A DNA stretch of 39,569 bases from Planctomycetota bacterium (GTDB lineage Bacteria; Planctomycetota; JAPUJT01), in the NCBI GenBank assembly GCA_027296055.1, contig JAPUJT010000193.1, forward strand, positions 1 to 39,569, read 5' to 3'. Positions 24,601 to 31,621 of the stretch are shown piece after piece (position 1 is the stretch's first letter; the number at the start of each line of letters is the position of its first letter). The translations under genes were made by a program, and so were the position numbers. The notes under the pieces are model-generated. The model was not told where the DNA came from and did not search any database. It worked only from the letters and a program-made list of their open reading frames with translations.

Positions 24601-24823
24601 CGTCGAATCCGAAGAAGGCGGGATGCTCCTCCAGAGACTTCGCGGAGCTTCGGGCCCAGTGCTCTTCGAGCTTTCCCGAGCCGTTCCGGTAAATTCTCGG
24701 GATGCGATTCTCCACCGCGACGAGAGGCGGGGCGCGCAGACACTCCGCCGAATCGGGGGCCTCCAGCATCAGCCGAAGGGCCATCTCGCGTGCGACGAGC
24801 CAGTGGGCCAGAGGGCCTGGCAT
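21653..24823 (-). CDS. Zinc-dependent phospholipase C-like / Vps62-like fusion protein
   Basis: 1056 residues, ATG preceded by GGAGGTGA. The N-terminal 230 residues match the zinc-dependent phospholipase C family: MPGPLAHWL start (His7), LYFGAILPDLGDY (Asp89), H109/H111, and GHISHICSDALLH (His159, His162, Asp166, His170). These would be the metal ligands of a helical zinc site. Residues 230-500 are helical and unassigned. Residues 675-800 match the Vps62/DUF946 pattern: IQYWLFYLSSQ, DDATHHQGDWEFFQIIWE type helix-strand, SIHYYGEG and RPVVFVAEGGHGCHV. The last 150 residues look like a beta-sandwich (VGLRVRAVNIPEGSSIHLAIY). No signal peptide is visible. The reading frame is uninterrupted. Substrate is unknown; an action on phospholipids is inferred from the N-terminal family. 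Confidence 0.75.
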   Translation of the reverse strand: MPGPLAHWLVAREMALRLMLEAPDSAECLRAPPLVAVENRIPRIYRNGSGKLEEHWARSSAKSLEEHPAFFGFDGGLSEHLYFGAILPDLGDYAAYISPPAAIASELAHVHRPASLATAMVLRAREYLEKWKGIPRKRRRKTSFQRKLAFRYLAVALGHISHICSDALLHRYTNSITGDWNDPSIRSDDGQLGDLGRLLFEQSGKGQQATRSPMDRKIKLATRSPFVQGIMTGRFGGLHRIVEAHQDSWVAKHYFSRFQVDDSSESWTEFLERTISTVTTEKMLAFGVRRAAEVIDRTRQGSGGLPVSVATAALPLPAKVVVNLVRAATIAARFMIEMRNFDLDFREWFHEHRLGRDSVELERTLEDLVYRSYEATYGDGFRWKLGKAALPFGVADLEDGIAVYYSIVLANAYDRGLVVPDNPYMPFVAYPAYRSGKEKDLILSKPGRTAAQSRTREADLGGEFLDRLLQAADLAAVIGREAIRLFHGELEPEEFRKTFRDWNLNTGMRIDVGAVGGPFESLRAGDLRIKFISVEQDFTNTVQTRQQIPGPGWVGSESWRGLGRILAERGAPILYQTIDDPYRPIPVERALRHRSVLLLDGEGRLLRPHEPDGIYRLNRDLDPFFHTSDHRLDFTEILAHPAEVDRIQRPGSAVYFRQKRLLVQGDRDEFLGERIVIQYWLFYLSSQASLPDVNWLDDLIEDATHHQGDWEFFQIIWERSAKSLDDRDGWGWGESDADEWTPAWIGTSIHYYGEGMRYERLREEGRFEDGRPVVFVAEGGHGCHVHEGIIPCFTGMEEKARSRTGEWAKTQACDYTSADVRLCPEGAEVWGNGREEVYSLIEMEDHEPWLDWPGHFGRPGDCPDLIDKALGLMKIALPWQVWLLRKAVGLLLPEGPRGPKYRHPMRESIPIRRPAYDLSMWSHPMEWQAEFSQPAYIGGATHEGAVFDALWVDSGSLRPLAGTAPRGEEVGLRVRAVNIPEGSSIHLAIYSGDSGKGRRVGAPLQARAWNGSRGIYLATTRLPPDGARGRRFHFRGKVVGRPELVCVSDVIRIPGR

Positions 24824-24906
24824 GCGGTCACCTCCACAAAAGGCGCGGAGCGGAGGCTATCCAGTATCGCAGGAGAGCAATACGGCCTTGATTCTATCTC
24901 GTGTGG

Positions 24907-26388
24907 TTATCGGCGCCAGGTGAGCGGAACGATGAGGATCAGGACACTGTAGAACTCGAGGCGACCGAGCAGCATGCAGAGCGAAAGAACCCACTTCCCG
25001 GCGTCGGGGACCCAGGAGTAGTTCTGAGCGGGACCGACGCCGCCGAGGCCGGGACCGATGTTGCCGAGCGTGGCGATCACGGATGTGACGGCGGTTTCCG
25101 TCTCTCGACCCGCCAGATCGTGTCCACCCACTCCACCCATCAAGGTGGCCATGATCACGCTCGCGATCGCGAAGGTGAAGACATAGAGGACCAGGATGCC
25201 CAGAATGCCTGCCATCGCCGACTCCTCGACCGTATGCTTCCCGAAGCGAAGTGCTATCACGGCCCGGGGACGGACGAGACGCTTCAACTCACGCCACGCG
25301 AACTTCCAGAGTAGTATGATCCGGATTACCTTGAGCCCTCCGCCGGTCGAGCCGGCACAGGCCCCCATCACCATCAGGAGCAGCAGCATGATGCGCGCCA
25401 GGTTCGGCCATACGTCGAAGTCCGTGACCGTGTACCCGGTCGTCGTCGAGATCGCGACCACCGTGAACGCCGACTCGCGAACCACCTTCCCCAGGTCCTG
25501 CCCCCTACCCGTCAGCGTCATCAGGGCGATGATGGCGGTGGCCACCAGACAGATCGCGAAGTAGGCTCGGAACTCTGCGTCCTGGAAGAAGGACCGGAAG
25601 CTGCCCGTCATCAGCTTGAAGTGCAGCACGAAGCTGATCCCCGCGAGGAACATGAATGCGGTGATCACCCACTGGATGTAGGCGGATTCGTTCCCGATGC
25701 TTGCATTCTTCGTGGAGAACCCTCCCGTGGCCACCGTGCCGAACGCGTGGCAGATGGAATCGAAGAGCGGCATGTCCCCGAAGATGAGCAGGGCCACCTG
25801 CGAGAAAGTGAGCAGCAGGTAGACCTTCCAGAGGAGCTTCGCCGTCTCTGCGATCCGGGGGCGAAGCTTCTCCCCCTTGATGCCCGGCATCTCGGCCATG
25901 AAGAGCTGAAACCCACCGGCGCCGAGTGACGGGAGGACGGCCACCGAGAGGACGACGATCCCCATGCCGCCGAACCAGTGCGTGAGGCTGCGCCAGAACA
26001 GGATCCCCTTCGGCACCCTCTCGATTTCGATCAGGATGGTTGCCCCGGTCGTGGTGAACCCGCTCATCGTCTCGAAGAAGGCGTCGGTGTACGTCGTGGT
26101 GACCCCGGAGAGGTAGAAGGGGAGGGCACCGAGGAGCGCCAGGGATATCCAGCCGAAGGTGACGACGGCGAACGCCTCCCGATTTCCGAAACGCTCCTCC
26201 CCCCCCCTCCGGGGGACGTAGCGGAGGAGCACGCCGGCAACGAACGTGATCAGCACCGAGGCGATGAGGGCCCGTGTCTCCTTCCACTCGCCCTCCTGCC
26301 ACAGCGCGACGCCCAGGGTCACGAGCAGACCGAGACACAAGATCAGGATCATGTTCCCCAGGACTCGAAGAACAAGGCGGTGTCTCAT
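24907..26388 (-). CDS. trkH: Trk potassium uptake channel subunit TrkH
   Basis: 493-residue inner-membrane protein that conducts K+ into the cell together with TrkA. All four selectivity-filter loops are visible: FTTTGA at 111-116, ATGGFST at 220-226, STTTGYT at 314-320 and TLGNIGPG at 440-447, each with its conserved glycine. The conserved gate-loop region GACAGSTGGGLKVIRI (342-357) is also present. Length matches the family (about 480). The gene starts 22 bp after the stop of trkA on the same strand, so the two are one operon. Confidence 0.97.
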   Translation of the reverse strand: MRHRLVLRVLGNMILILCLGLLVTLGVALWQEGEWKETRALIASVLITFVAGVLLRYVPRRGGEERFGNREAFAVVTFGWISLALLGALPFYLSGVTTTYTDAFFETMSGFTTTGATILIEIERVPKGILFWRSLTHWFGGMGIVVLSVAVLPSLGAGGFQLFMAEMPGIKGEKLRPRIAETAKLLWKVYLLLTFSQVALLIFGDMPLFDSICHAFGTVATGGFSTKNASIGNESAYIQWVITAFMFLAGISFVLHFKLMTGSFRSFFQDAEFRAYFAICLVATAIIALMTLTGRGQDLGKVVRESAFTVVAISTTTGYTVTDFDVWPNLARIMLLLLMVMGACAGSTGGGLKVIRIILLWKFAWRELKRLVRPRAVIALRFGKHTVEESAMAGILGILVLYVFTFAIASVIMATLMGGVGGHDLAGRETETAVTSVIATLGNIGPGLGGVGPAQNYSWVPDAGKWVLSLCMLLGRLEFYSVLILIVPLTWRR

Positions 26389-26410
26389 AAGCTGCTACGA
26401 ATTCGGCAGG

Positions 26411-27760
26411 TTAGATGGCGAAAAGCTTCTTCCGGGAGAAGAGGATCTCGACCTTGGGAATCGCCTCGGGGAGAGCGAAGACGATCAGCCTCTGGTTGGG
26501 CTCGATGATCGTCTCCCCATCGGGTATCACGGCCTCTCCATCCCGGAAGACGGCCCCCACGATCGCACCCTTCGGAATCTTCAGATTCTTGAGAGGCTTT
26601 CCCACCGAGCCGGAGTGGGGTTCGGCGACCAGCTCGATCGCCTCCCCCTCCCGCTCGTGGAACTTCACCACGGAGAGAATTCGGCCACGACGCAGGTGCT
26701 GGAGGATTGCGCTGACTGTGACGAGGCGAGGGTTGATGATGATGTCGAGGCCGATCGAGTCGAGGATCGGGACGTAGTCGGGCTGCTGGGTGAGGACGAT
26801 GGCCCGCTTCGCACCGTGCTTCTTGGCAAGCAGGCTCGACATCACGTTGGATTCTTCGTCGGAGCCCAGGGCGAGGAAGTAGTCGGCCGTCTGGATGTCC
26901 GCCTCCCAGAGGAGGTCGAGGTCGGTCGCCTGCCCCCGGAGAACGAGCGCCTGAAAGAGCTGAGAAGAAGCGGCGGCCGCCTTTTCCTCGTCAGGCTCGA
27001 TCACCACCATCTTGTCGAGGATACCTTCCAGGCGAGTCGCGACCTTGATCCCGAGCCGCCCTGCTCCGTAGAGGACCGCCTTCTCGGCGGGCCTTTCCTC
27101 CAGATTGAGGAGCACAAGGAACCGGGAGAGAGATGTCTTGGGAAGCAAGACCAGTATCCGGTCGCCGGCGTAGAACCGATCCTTCCCGGACGGAATGAGA
27201 AACTCCTCCCCCCGCGAGATGCCCACGACGACGAACGGAAACCCCTCCATCAGGGGCTTGACCTGGTGGAGGTATTTCCCCGTGAGTTTCGAATCCGCAG
27301 CGACATCGAAGGCGCGCAGCAGGAGACGCCCGTCGGCAAAATCGGCGACCTCGGTCGTCCCCGGCACCTCGATGAGCTTGAGGATAGACTCGACGACCAA
27401 CCCCTCCGGGTTGATCATCCGGTCGATGTGAAAGTCCTTCTGGAGCGAGGAGTATTCGGGGTTTCGCACCCGGGCGATCTTCGTCTCCACGCCCCTCTGG
27501 TGGGCGAGGAGGCAGACCGTCATGTTGAGCGTGTCGCTCTCCGTGACGGCGATCACCATCTGGGACTCCTTCATGCCCGCCTGCTCGAGCACGCTGGGGG
27601 AGCCCCCGTCTCCCTGGACGGCGTAGATGTCGAGGCGATCGGAGAGTCGGCGGACGATGTCCTGCTTCTCCTCGATGACCGCGATGTCATGGCCTTCCAG
27701 CGATAGCTGGCTCGCAAGATTCGAGCCCACCACTCCGGCGCCAACGACCAGGATTCGCAT
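26411..27760 (-). CDS. trkA: Trk potassium uptake regulatory subunit TrkA
   Basis: 449-residue cytoplasmic NAD(H)-binding gating ring of the Trk system. Two tandem RCK units are visible. The first has MRILVVGAGVVGSNLA (G7-x-G9-x2-G12). The second, near residue 230, starts KAVLYGAGRLGIKVA. Each is followed by a TrkA-C domain (for example HSGSVGKPLKNLKIPKGAIVGAVFRDGEAVIPDGETII at the end). The ATG at 27760 is chosen because the nucleotide-binding strand begins there; the frame upstream contains no family sequence. Expression may be attenuated by a terminator hairpin 18 bp before the start codon. Confidence 0.96.
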   Translation of the reverse strand: MRILVVGAGVVGSNLASQLSLEGHDIAVIEEKQDIVRRLSDRLDIYAVQGDGGSPSVLEQAGMKESQMVIAVTESDTLNMTVCLLAHQRGVETKIARVRNPEYSSLQKDFHIDRMINPEGLVVESILKLIEVPGTTEVADFADGRLLLRAFDVAADSKLTGKYLHQVKPLMEGFPFVVVGISRGEEFLIPSGKDRFYAGDRILVLLPKTSLSRFLVLLNLEERPAEKAVLYGAGRLGIKVATRLEGILDKMVVIEPDEEKAAAASSQLFQALVLRGQATDLDLLWEADIQTADYFLALGSDEESNVMSSLLAKKHGAKRAIVLTQQPDYVPILDSIGLDIIINPRLVTVSAILQHLRRGRILSVVKFHEREGEAIELVAEPHSGSVGKPLKNLKIPKGAIVGAVFRDGEAVIPDGETIIEPNQRLIVFALPEAIPKVEILFSRKKLFAI

Positions 27761-27777
27761 GACGGATTCCCAAAATG

Positions 27778-27800
27778 AAAAAGGGGTCCGTGTAGACCCC
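27778..27800 (-). terminator. Intrinsic terminator inside the trkA leader (possible attenuator)
   Basis: On the minus strand GGGGTC (27800-27795), loop TACACG, GACCCC (27788-27783), then TTTTT (27782-27778). It lies between the trkA promoter and start codon, 17 bp before the ATG. No gene precedes it on this strand, so ending an upstream transcript is unlikely; conditional termination of trkA is more likely. Confidence 0.65.
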
Positions 27801-27817
27801 AGGCAACGTCCTGGAAT

Positions 27818-27846
27818 ACAATAGCATGCCCCCCGACAGGGGGCAA
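27818..27846 (-). promoter_or_regulatory. Extended -10 promoter of trkA
   Basis: Minus strand TTGCCC (27846-27841), 17-bp spacer, TGC then TATTGT (27823-27818). Predicted start about 27811, leader about 50 nt. The spacer holds a hairpin-capable GC palindrome (TGCCCCC/GGGGGCA across 27827-27845). Confidence 0.55.
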
Positions 27847-27958
27847 GATGGTCGGAACTTGGCGGCAAACTTCCGGTCTCTTTCTTCGTCTCATCTTATA
27901 GCGATAGGAGCTCGGGAGGTTGTCTCAGGACGGCGGGGAAATCGCCAAGGGAAGGGTC

Positions 27959-29383
27959 ATGAGAGCTGCAAGAAGACCGGCAACGATTATCTCTGCCATG
28001 GTGCTCCTCGGGTGGATCCTCTCGGGCTGCGGCGGGAGTAGCGGAGGGGAGAGCCGGCGTGGGGGCGTCGCTCCACCTGCGAATCACCTCCTGATCAACG
28101 AGGTCTTCACGGGAGAGCCCGACTTCGTGGAGATCTACAATCCTCGACCGTCCCCGATCAGTCTGACGGGCTGGACGATCCGCTTCTACGACACGGGAAT
28201 CCTGATCGGGACCTACTCGTTCGTCGGGGGGACGGCCCTCGGTCAGAATGCCGCCCTCGTCCTGCAGGAAGGGTCGGGAATCGACAATCCGCCGGGGGAG
28301 TTCTTCCTGGGCTTCGATCTCCCATGGGCCGCGACATTCCCCCTCGAGGTGGTCCTCCTGGGCGAGGCGGGCATGCCGACCGACTACATCGCGGTGAACA
28401 CGGATGGGCGGCAGCCTAACCTGCCCTTGCAGGATGAGTTCACAGGCTCGGTGGTGCAGACGCCTCAGGAAAACGATATCTGCCGGAAGGGCCGGGAGGA
28501 CAAAGACATCGCCTCGGACTTCCGCGTCGAGGCGAGTCCGGGAACTCCCGGCCTGGCAAATCCGGGTCAGGGAGGCACTGTGTTCGTGGTCACCCCCTCC
28601 CTCCCCGAGGCCTTCTTTGATCTGACCGCGCTGGACAACAACCTGAACCTCTTCTACTCCTTCGCCCTGAGCGCCGAGGGAGGGACTCCCCCCTATCACT
28701 GGAAGATCGTCTCCGGAAGCCTTCCCTCCGGCCTCGCCCTGGATCCGATCACGGGAATCATCAGCGGGGATCCGGACCAGGCGGGCATTGCGGATATCAC
28801 CATCCGGGCCACGGACTCCTTCACGACCCCTCGCTCGGGCTTTCGGAATCTCCAGCTGATCGCGAGCGACATCGAGGAAGGCAGCACCGCGGGAGTCCTT
28901 CTCAACGAAGTGGGGACGGAGCAGGGCGGCTACGCGGAGATCCTGAATCCTCCGAGTAGCGGCGGGGTGATCGACCTCGGGGGCTGGAGGGTCCAGGTGA
29001 TCAACGACCCGGGATTCGTCGTAGACTACGTGATCCCATCCCCCACCCTGGTGGGCGAGGGCAAGGTCCTCGTCATCCGGGAGGGACATGGCGCTGCAGG
29101 AGGGGGGCTCATCCACGCAGGAGTGCAGTTTCCGTGGGGAACGCCGGGGCGAGGCGCCGCCGCGCTATTCGACCCCTTCGGGTTCGCCGTGGACTACCTC
29201 AACTGGAACAACCCTTTCGCTCCGCAGCAGCCCCTCGGCGTCAACTGGATCGGAAGCGTGGATGCTCCCGGGCCGGGGCAGGCGCTGTGGAGGAACATGC
29301 TTTCCGATGGCGACTCGCCGATAGATTGGAGTGTTTCGAGCGCTGGCGGAGGCACTCCGGGGCTCCTAAATCCGGGGCAGTAA
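27959..29383 (+). CDS. Lamin-tail-domain lipoprotein
   Basis: 474 residues from ATG 27959, preceded by AAGGG; an earlier TTG at 27920 is not needed. Signal peptide with a perfect lipobox LSGC (Cys24) and a Gly/Ser linker. Residues 40-185 form one lamin-tail (LTD) domain: LLINEVFTGEPDFVEIYNPRPSPISLTGWTI, LVLQEGSG. A putative Ig/cadherin-like unit follows at about 205-290 (GGTPPYHWKIVSGSLPSGLALDPITGIISGDPDQAG). A second LTD starts near 300 (VLLNEVGTEQGGYAEILNPPSSGGVIDLGGWRVQV). LTDs in bacteria are found in exported proteins and nucleases, but no nuclease domain is present here. Likely a surface-exposed structural or binding protein. Confidence 0.88.
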   Translation: MRAARRPATIISAMVLLGWILSGCGGSSGGESRRGGVAPPANHLLINEVFTGEPDFVEIYNPRPSPISLTGWTIRFYDTGILIGTYSFVGGTALGQNAALVLQEGSGIDNPPGEFFLGFDLPWAATFPLEVVLLGEAGMPTDYIAVNTDGRQPNLPLQDEFTGSVVQTPQENDICRKGREDKDIASDFRVEASPGTPGLANPGQGGTVFVVTPSLPEAFFDLTALDNNLNLFYSFALSAEGGTPPYHWKIVSGSLPSGLALDPITGIISGDPDQAGIADITIRATDSFTTPRSGFRNLQLIASDIEEGSTAGVLLNEVGTEQGGYAEILNPPSSGGVIDLGGWRVQVINDPGFVVDYVIPSPTLVGEGKVLVIREGHGAAGGGLIHAGVQFPWGTPGRGAAALFDPFGFAVDYLNWNNPFAPQQPLGVNWIGSVDAPGPGQALWRNMLSDGDSPIDWSVSSAGGGTPGLLNPGQ

Positions 29384-29454
29384 GGCGGGACGCCTGGGCC
29401 GACAAACCCCCTCATCCCAATGAGTTGCGGCATTCTGGCCCGCCGATTTTGCGG

Positions 29455-29483
29455 TTGCAACGGATCCACTCCCCTGCTAAACT
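29455..29483 (+). promoter_or_regulatory. Promoter of the YbjN-like gene
   Basis: TTGCAA (29455-29460), 17-bp spacer, TGC then TAAACT (29478-29483). Predicted start about 29490, some 27 nt before the GTG start, with the ribosome site GAGGAG in between. Confidence 0.6.
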
Positions 29484-29516
29484 TGCCCGAATTACAACCC
29501 TGCCGAGGAGACTGCC

Positions 29517-29909
29517 GTGATTCAAGAGATGGTGATGGAAGCCTGCAAGGCGGACGGGTGGACGATCCGACCGGAAAAGGATTCAACGATCATCGTCGTA
29601 CCCCTCGGCCCCGATCGCCACCAGGAGGTTTCCGTTTCGGCCTCGACGGAAAACGATGAGTCGATCATCCGATTCTTCACGATCATCGGGCCGGTCAAGG
29701 ACCTCGAGGGCAACAGGCCCCTTGCCGCCCTCAGCCTCAACTTCGGCCTCATCTCATGCTCCTTTGCCGTCCACGGGGATGACCTGGTGCTCGTCCGCAC
29801 ACAGCTCGCCGCACACATCGACGCCCAGGAAGCGCGCTCCACCATCTGGCGCCTCGCGGAGACCGGAGATCGTTACGAGAAGCACCTTTACGGCACGGAC
29901 CTCCATTGA
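29517..29909 (+). CDS. YbjN-like (T3S chaperone-like fold) protein
   Basis: 130 residues, GTG start preceded by GAGGAG at proper spacing. The sequence pattern is that of YbjN/TY3-chaperone-like proteins. It has a strand-rich N-half (WTIRPEKDSTIIVVPLG, IIRFFTIIGPVKDL) and a helix ALSLNFGLISCSFAVHGDDLVLVRTQL. A C-terminal helix around DAQEARSTIWRLAETGDRYEKHLYG follows, with the usual conserved ALxLN and DxxE elements. The family is small, cytoplasmic and of uncertain function. It lies 118 bp upstream of the MglA-type GTPase but has its own promoter and mglA has another, so they can be expressed separately. Confidence 0.75.
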   Translation: MIQEMVMEACKADGWTIRPEKDSTIIVVPLGPDRHQEVSVSASTENDESIIRFFTIIGPVKDLEGNRPLAALSLNFGLISCSFAVHGDDLVLVRTQLAAHIDAQEARSTIWRLAETGDRYEKHLYGTDLH

Positions 29910-29918
29910 CGCCTCGGT

Positions 29919-29947
29919 TTGACGGGTCCTGACGATAGAAGTATAAT
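29919..29947 (+). promoter_or_regulatory. Strong sigma-70 promoter of the MglA-type GTPase gene
   Basis: TTGACG (29919-29924), 17-bp spacer, TATAAT (29942-29947). Five of six and six of six matches to consensus at ideal spacing. Predicted start about 29954, leader about 73 nt. A GGAGG/CCTCC stem with a 3-base loop lies in the early leader. Confidence 0.8.
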
Positions 29948-30026
29948 CGACTACCGTCGGAGTGGAGGTACCCTCCTCGGCCCTCAGGCGGCCGAACTTC
30001 CCTTAGAGAAACCCCGGAGCGATCGG

Positions 30027-30605
30027 ATGGCCCAGATCAGCATCGAAAGACGAGAGGCGATCTGTCAGATCGTCTACTACGGGCCCGCCATGAGCGGGAA
30101 AACGACGAGCCTCGTGACTCTTCACGCGAAGGCTCCCGACAAGGCCAAGTCCGATCTCACGTCGATCAGCACGTCGGGTGACCGTACGCTTTACTTCGAC
30201 TACTTCGCCCTGGATCTCGGCCAGATCAAGGGCCTCCGCACGAAGTTCTCCCTCTACACCGTTCCCGGCCAGGTCGCCTACAACCAGACCCGGAAGTACG
30301 TGCTGACCGGGGTCGACGGCGTCGTGTTCGTCGCGGATTCTCAGGCGGATAAGATGGATGAGAACATCGAATCGCTGGATAACCTGGAAGATAATCTACT
30401 GGAAATGAACCTCAAGCTCGCCGACCTGCCGTTCGTGATCCAGTGGAACAAGCGGGATCTACCCAACATCCTCGACGTGGAAGTGCTCGAGGAGAAGATG
30501 AACCCCAGGAAGGTCCCCTCCTTCCCGACCGTCGCCTCGACCGGCGAGGGCGTCTTCCCGGCCCTGAAGATCTGCACCAAGCAAGTCCTCGAGCGCATTC
30601 GCTAG
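30027..30605 (+). CDS. mglA: MglA-type small Ras-like GTPase
   Basis: 192 residues from ATG 30027 (ribosome site GGAG 8 bp before). G1/P-loop is GPAMSGKT at 19-26; the switch-II region has TVPGQ at 78-82, the form typical of MglA rather than DxxG; G4 is NKRD at 141-144. MglA GTPases mark the leading pole and recruit pilus and gliding machinery, with the roadblock protein MglB as GTPase-activating partner. No MglB gene is in the window. The pilB/pilC operon converges on it from the other side of hemB, consistent with a link to type IV pili. Confidence 0.93.
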   Translation: MAQISIERREAICQIVYYGPAMSGKTTSLVTLHAKAPDKAKSDLTSISTSGDRTLYFDYFALDLGQIKGLRTKFSLYTVPGQVAYNQTRKYVLTGVDGVVFVADSQADKMDENIESLDNLEDNLLEMNLKLADLPFVIQWNKRDLPNILDVEVLEEKMNPRKVPSFPTVASTGEGVFPALKICTKQVLERIR

Positions 30606-30622
30606 CCCCCCATAACTCGGTA

Positions 30623-31609
30623 TCAGCCTTCTGCAAGCCATTCGGCGGCCTGGCGGGCCCAGTAGGTGATGATGATGTCCGCTCCGGCGCGACGGATCGA
30701 TGTGAGGATCTCGAGAACGGCGGCCTTCTCTTCGATCCATCCGTTGGCCGCCGCCGCCTTGACCATGGCGTACTCCCCACTCGCGCTGTACGCGGCGACC
30801 GGATAGCCGGTCTCCGTCTTCACGCGGCGGATCAGATCCAGATAGGCGAGGGCCGGCTTGACCATGACGATGTCGGCCCCCTCATCGATGTCCATTCGAA
30901 CTTCTCGAAGCGCCTCGTCGGCGTTGGCAGGATCCAGCTGGTAGGATCGGCGATCCCCGAAGCGAGGAGAAGATTCCACCGCTTCACGGAACGGACCGTA
31001 GAAGGCGGAGGCAAACTTGGCCGCATAGGAGAGGATGGGCGTGGACGACAACTCCGCTTCATCGAGGGAACGACGGATCGCCGCCACGCGACCATCCATC
31101 ATGTCGCTCGGGGCCACGATGTCCGCCCCGGCTCGCGCGTGAGCGACAGCCTGACGGGCGAGCAGCTCGAGTGTCGGATCGTTCTCCACCGTGGCGCCGT
31201 CGCCCTGCCCCCGAACGACCCCGCAGTGTCCATGGTCCGCGTACTCGCACAGGCAGACGTCGGTGATCACGAGGGCCGACGTCCTCTCCTTGCAGGCCCG
31301 AACGGCCATCGGAATAATCCCGTCGTCGGACGCCGACTGGCTGCCCTGCTCGTCCTTCGACTCCGGGATGCCGAAGAGGAGTACCGCCCCGACTCCGGCC
31401 TCCACGGCCGCCTCGACCTCCGGGATCAGCGTATCGATGGAGTGCTGGTAGACACCCCGCATCGAGGGGATCTCATTGCGGATTCCTGTTCCGGGTCGGA
31501 CAAAGAAGGGTTGGACGAGAGAGGAGGAGCGCGGCTCCGACTCCCGGACCAGATCGCGGAGCCGGGGATGGGCACGTAGCCGGCGCGGCCGGTAAGTCGG
31601 GTATCGCAC
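30623..31609 (-). CDS. hemB: Delta-aminolevulinic acid dehydratase (porphobilinogen synthase)
   Basis: 328 residues, GTG start at 31609. Condenses two aminolevulinates to porphobilinogen in tetrapyrrole synthesis. The zinc-binding cysteines are present in DVCLCEYADHGHCG (Cys119, Cys121, Cys129), so this is the zinc-dependent type. The two active-site lysines are in SYAAKFASAFYGPFR (Lys198) and MVKPALAYLD (Lys251, Schiff base). Length is normal. It begins 12 bp after the pilC stop on the same strand, so it appears to be the last gene of the pilus ATPase operon, an odd pairing. No other haem gene is nearby. Confidence 0.97.
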   Translation of the reverse strand: MRYPTYRPRRLRAHPRLRDLVRESEPRSSSLVQPFFVRPGTGIRNEIPSMRGVYQHSIDTLIPEVEAAVEAGVGAVLLFGIPESKDEQGSQSASDDGIIPMAVRACKERTSALVITDVCLCEYADHGHCGVVRGQGDGATVENDPTLELLARQAVAHARAGADIVAPSDMMDGRVAAIRRSLDEAELSSTPILSYAAKFASAFYGPFREAVESSPRFGDRRSYQLDPANADEALREVRMDIDEGADIVMVKPALAYLDLIRRVKTETGYPVAAYSASGEYAMVKAAAANGWIEEKAAVLEILTSIRRAGADIIITYWARQAAEWLAEG

Positions 31610-31621
31610 GTCCTTGTTCGC

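Noticed and set aside
27920..27958. TTG start 13 codons upstream of the lamin-tail lipoprotein
   Set aside because: The ATG at 27959 has a ribosome site and gives a normal signal peptide with lipobox at Cys24.
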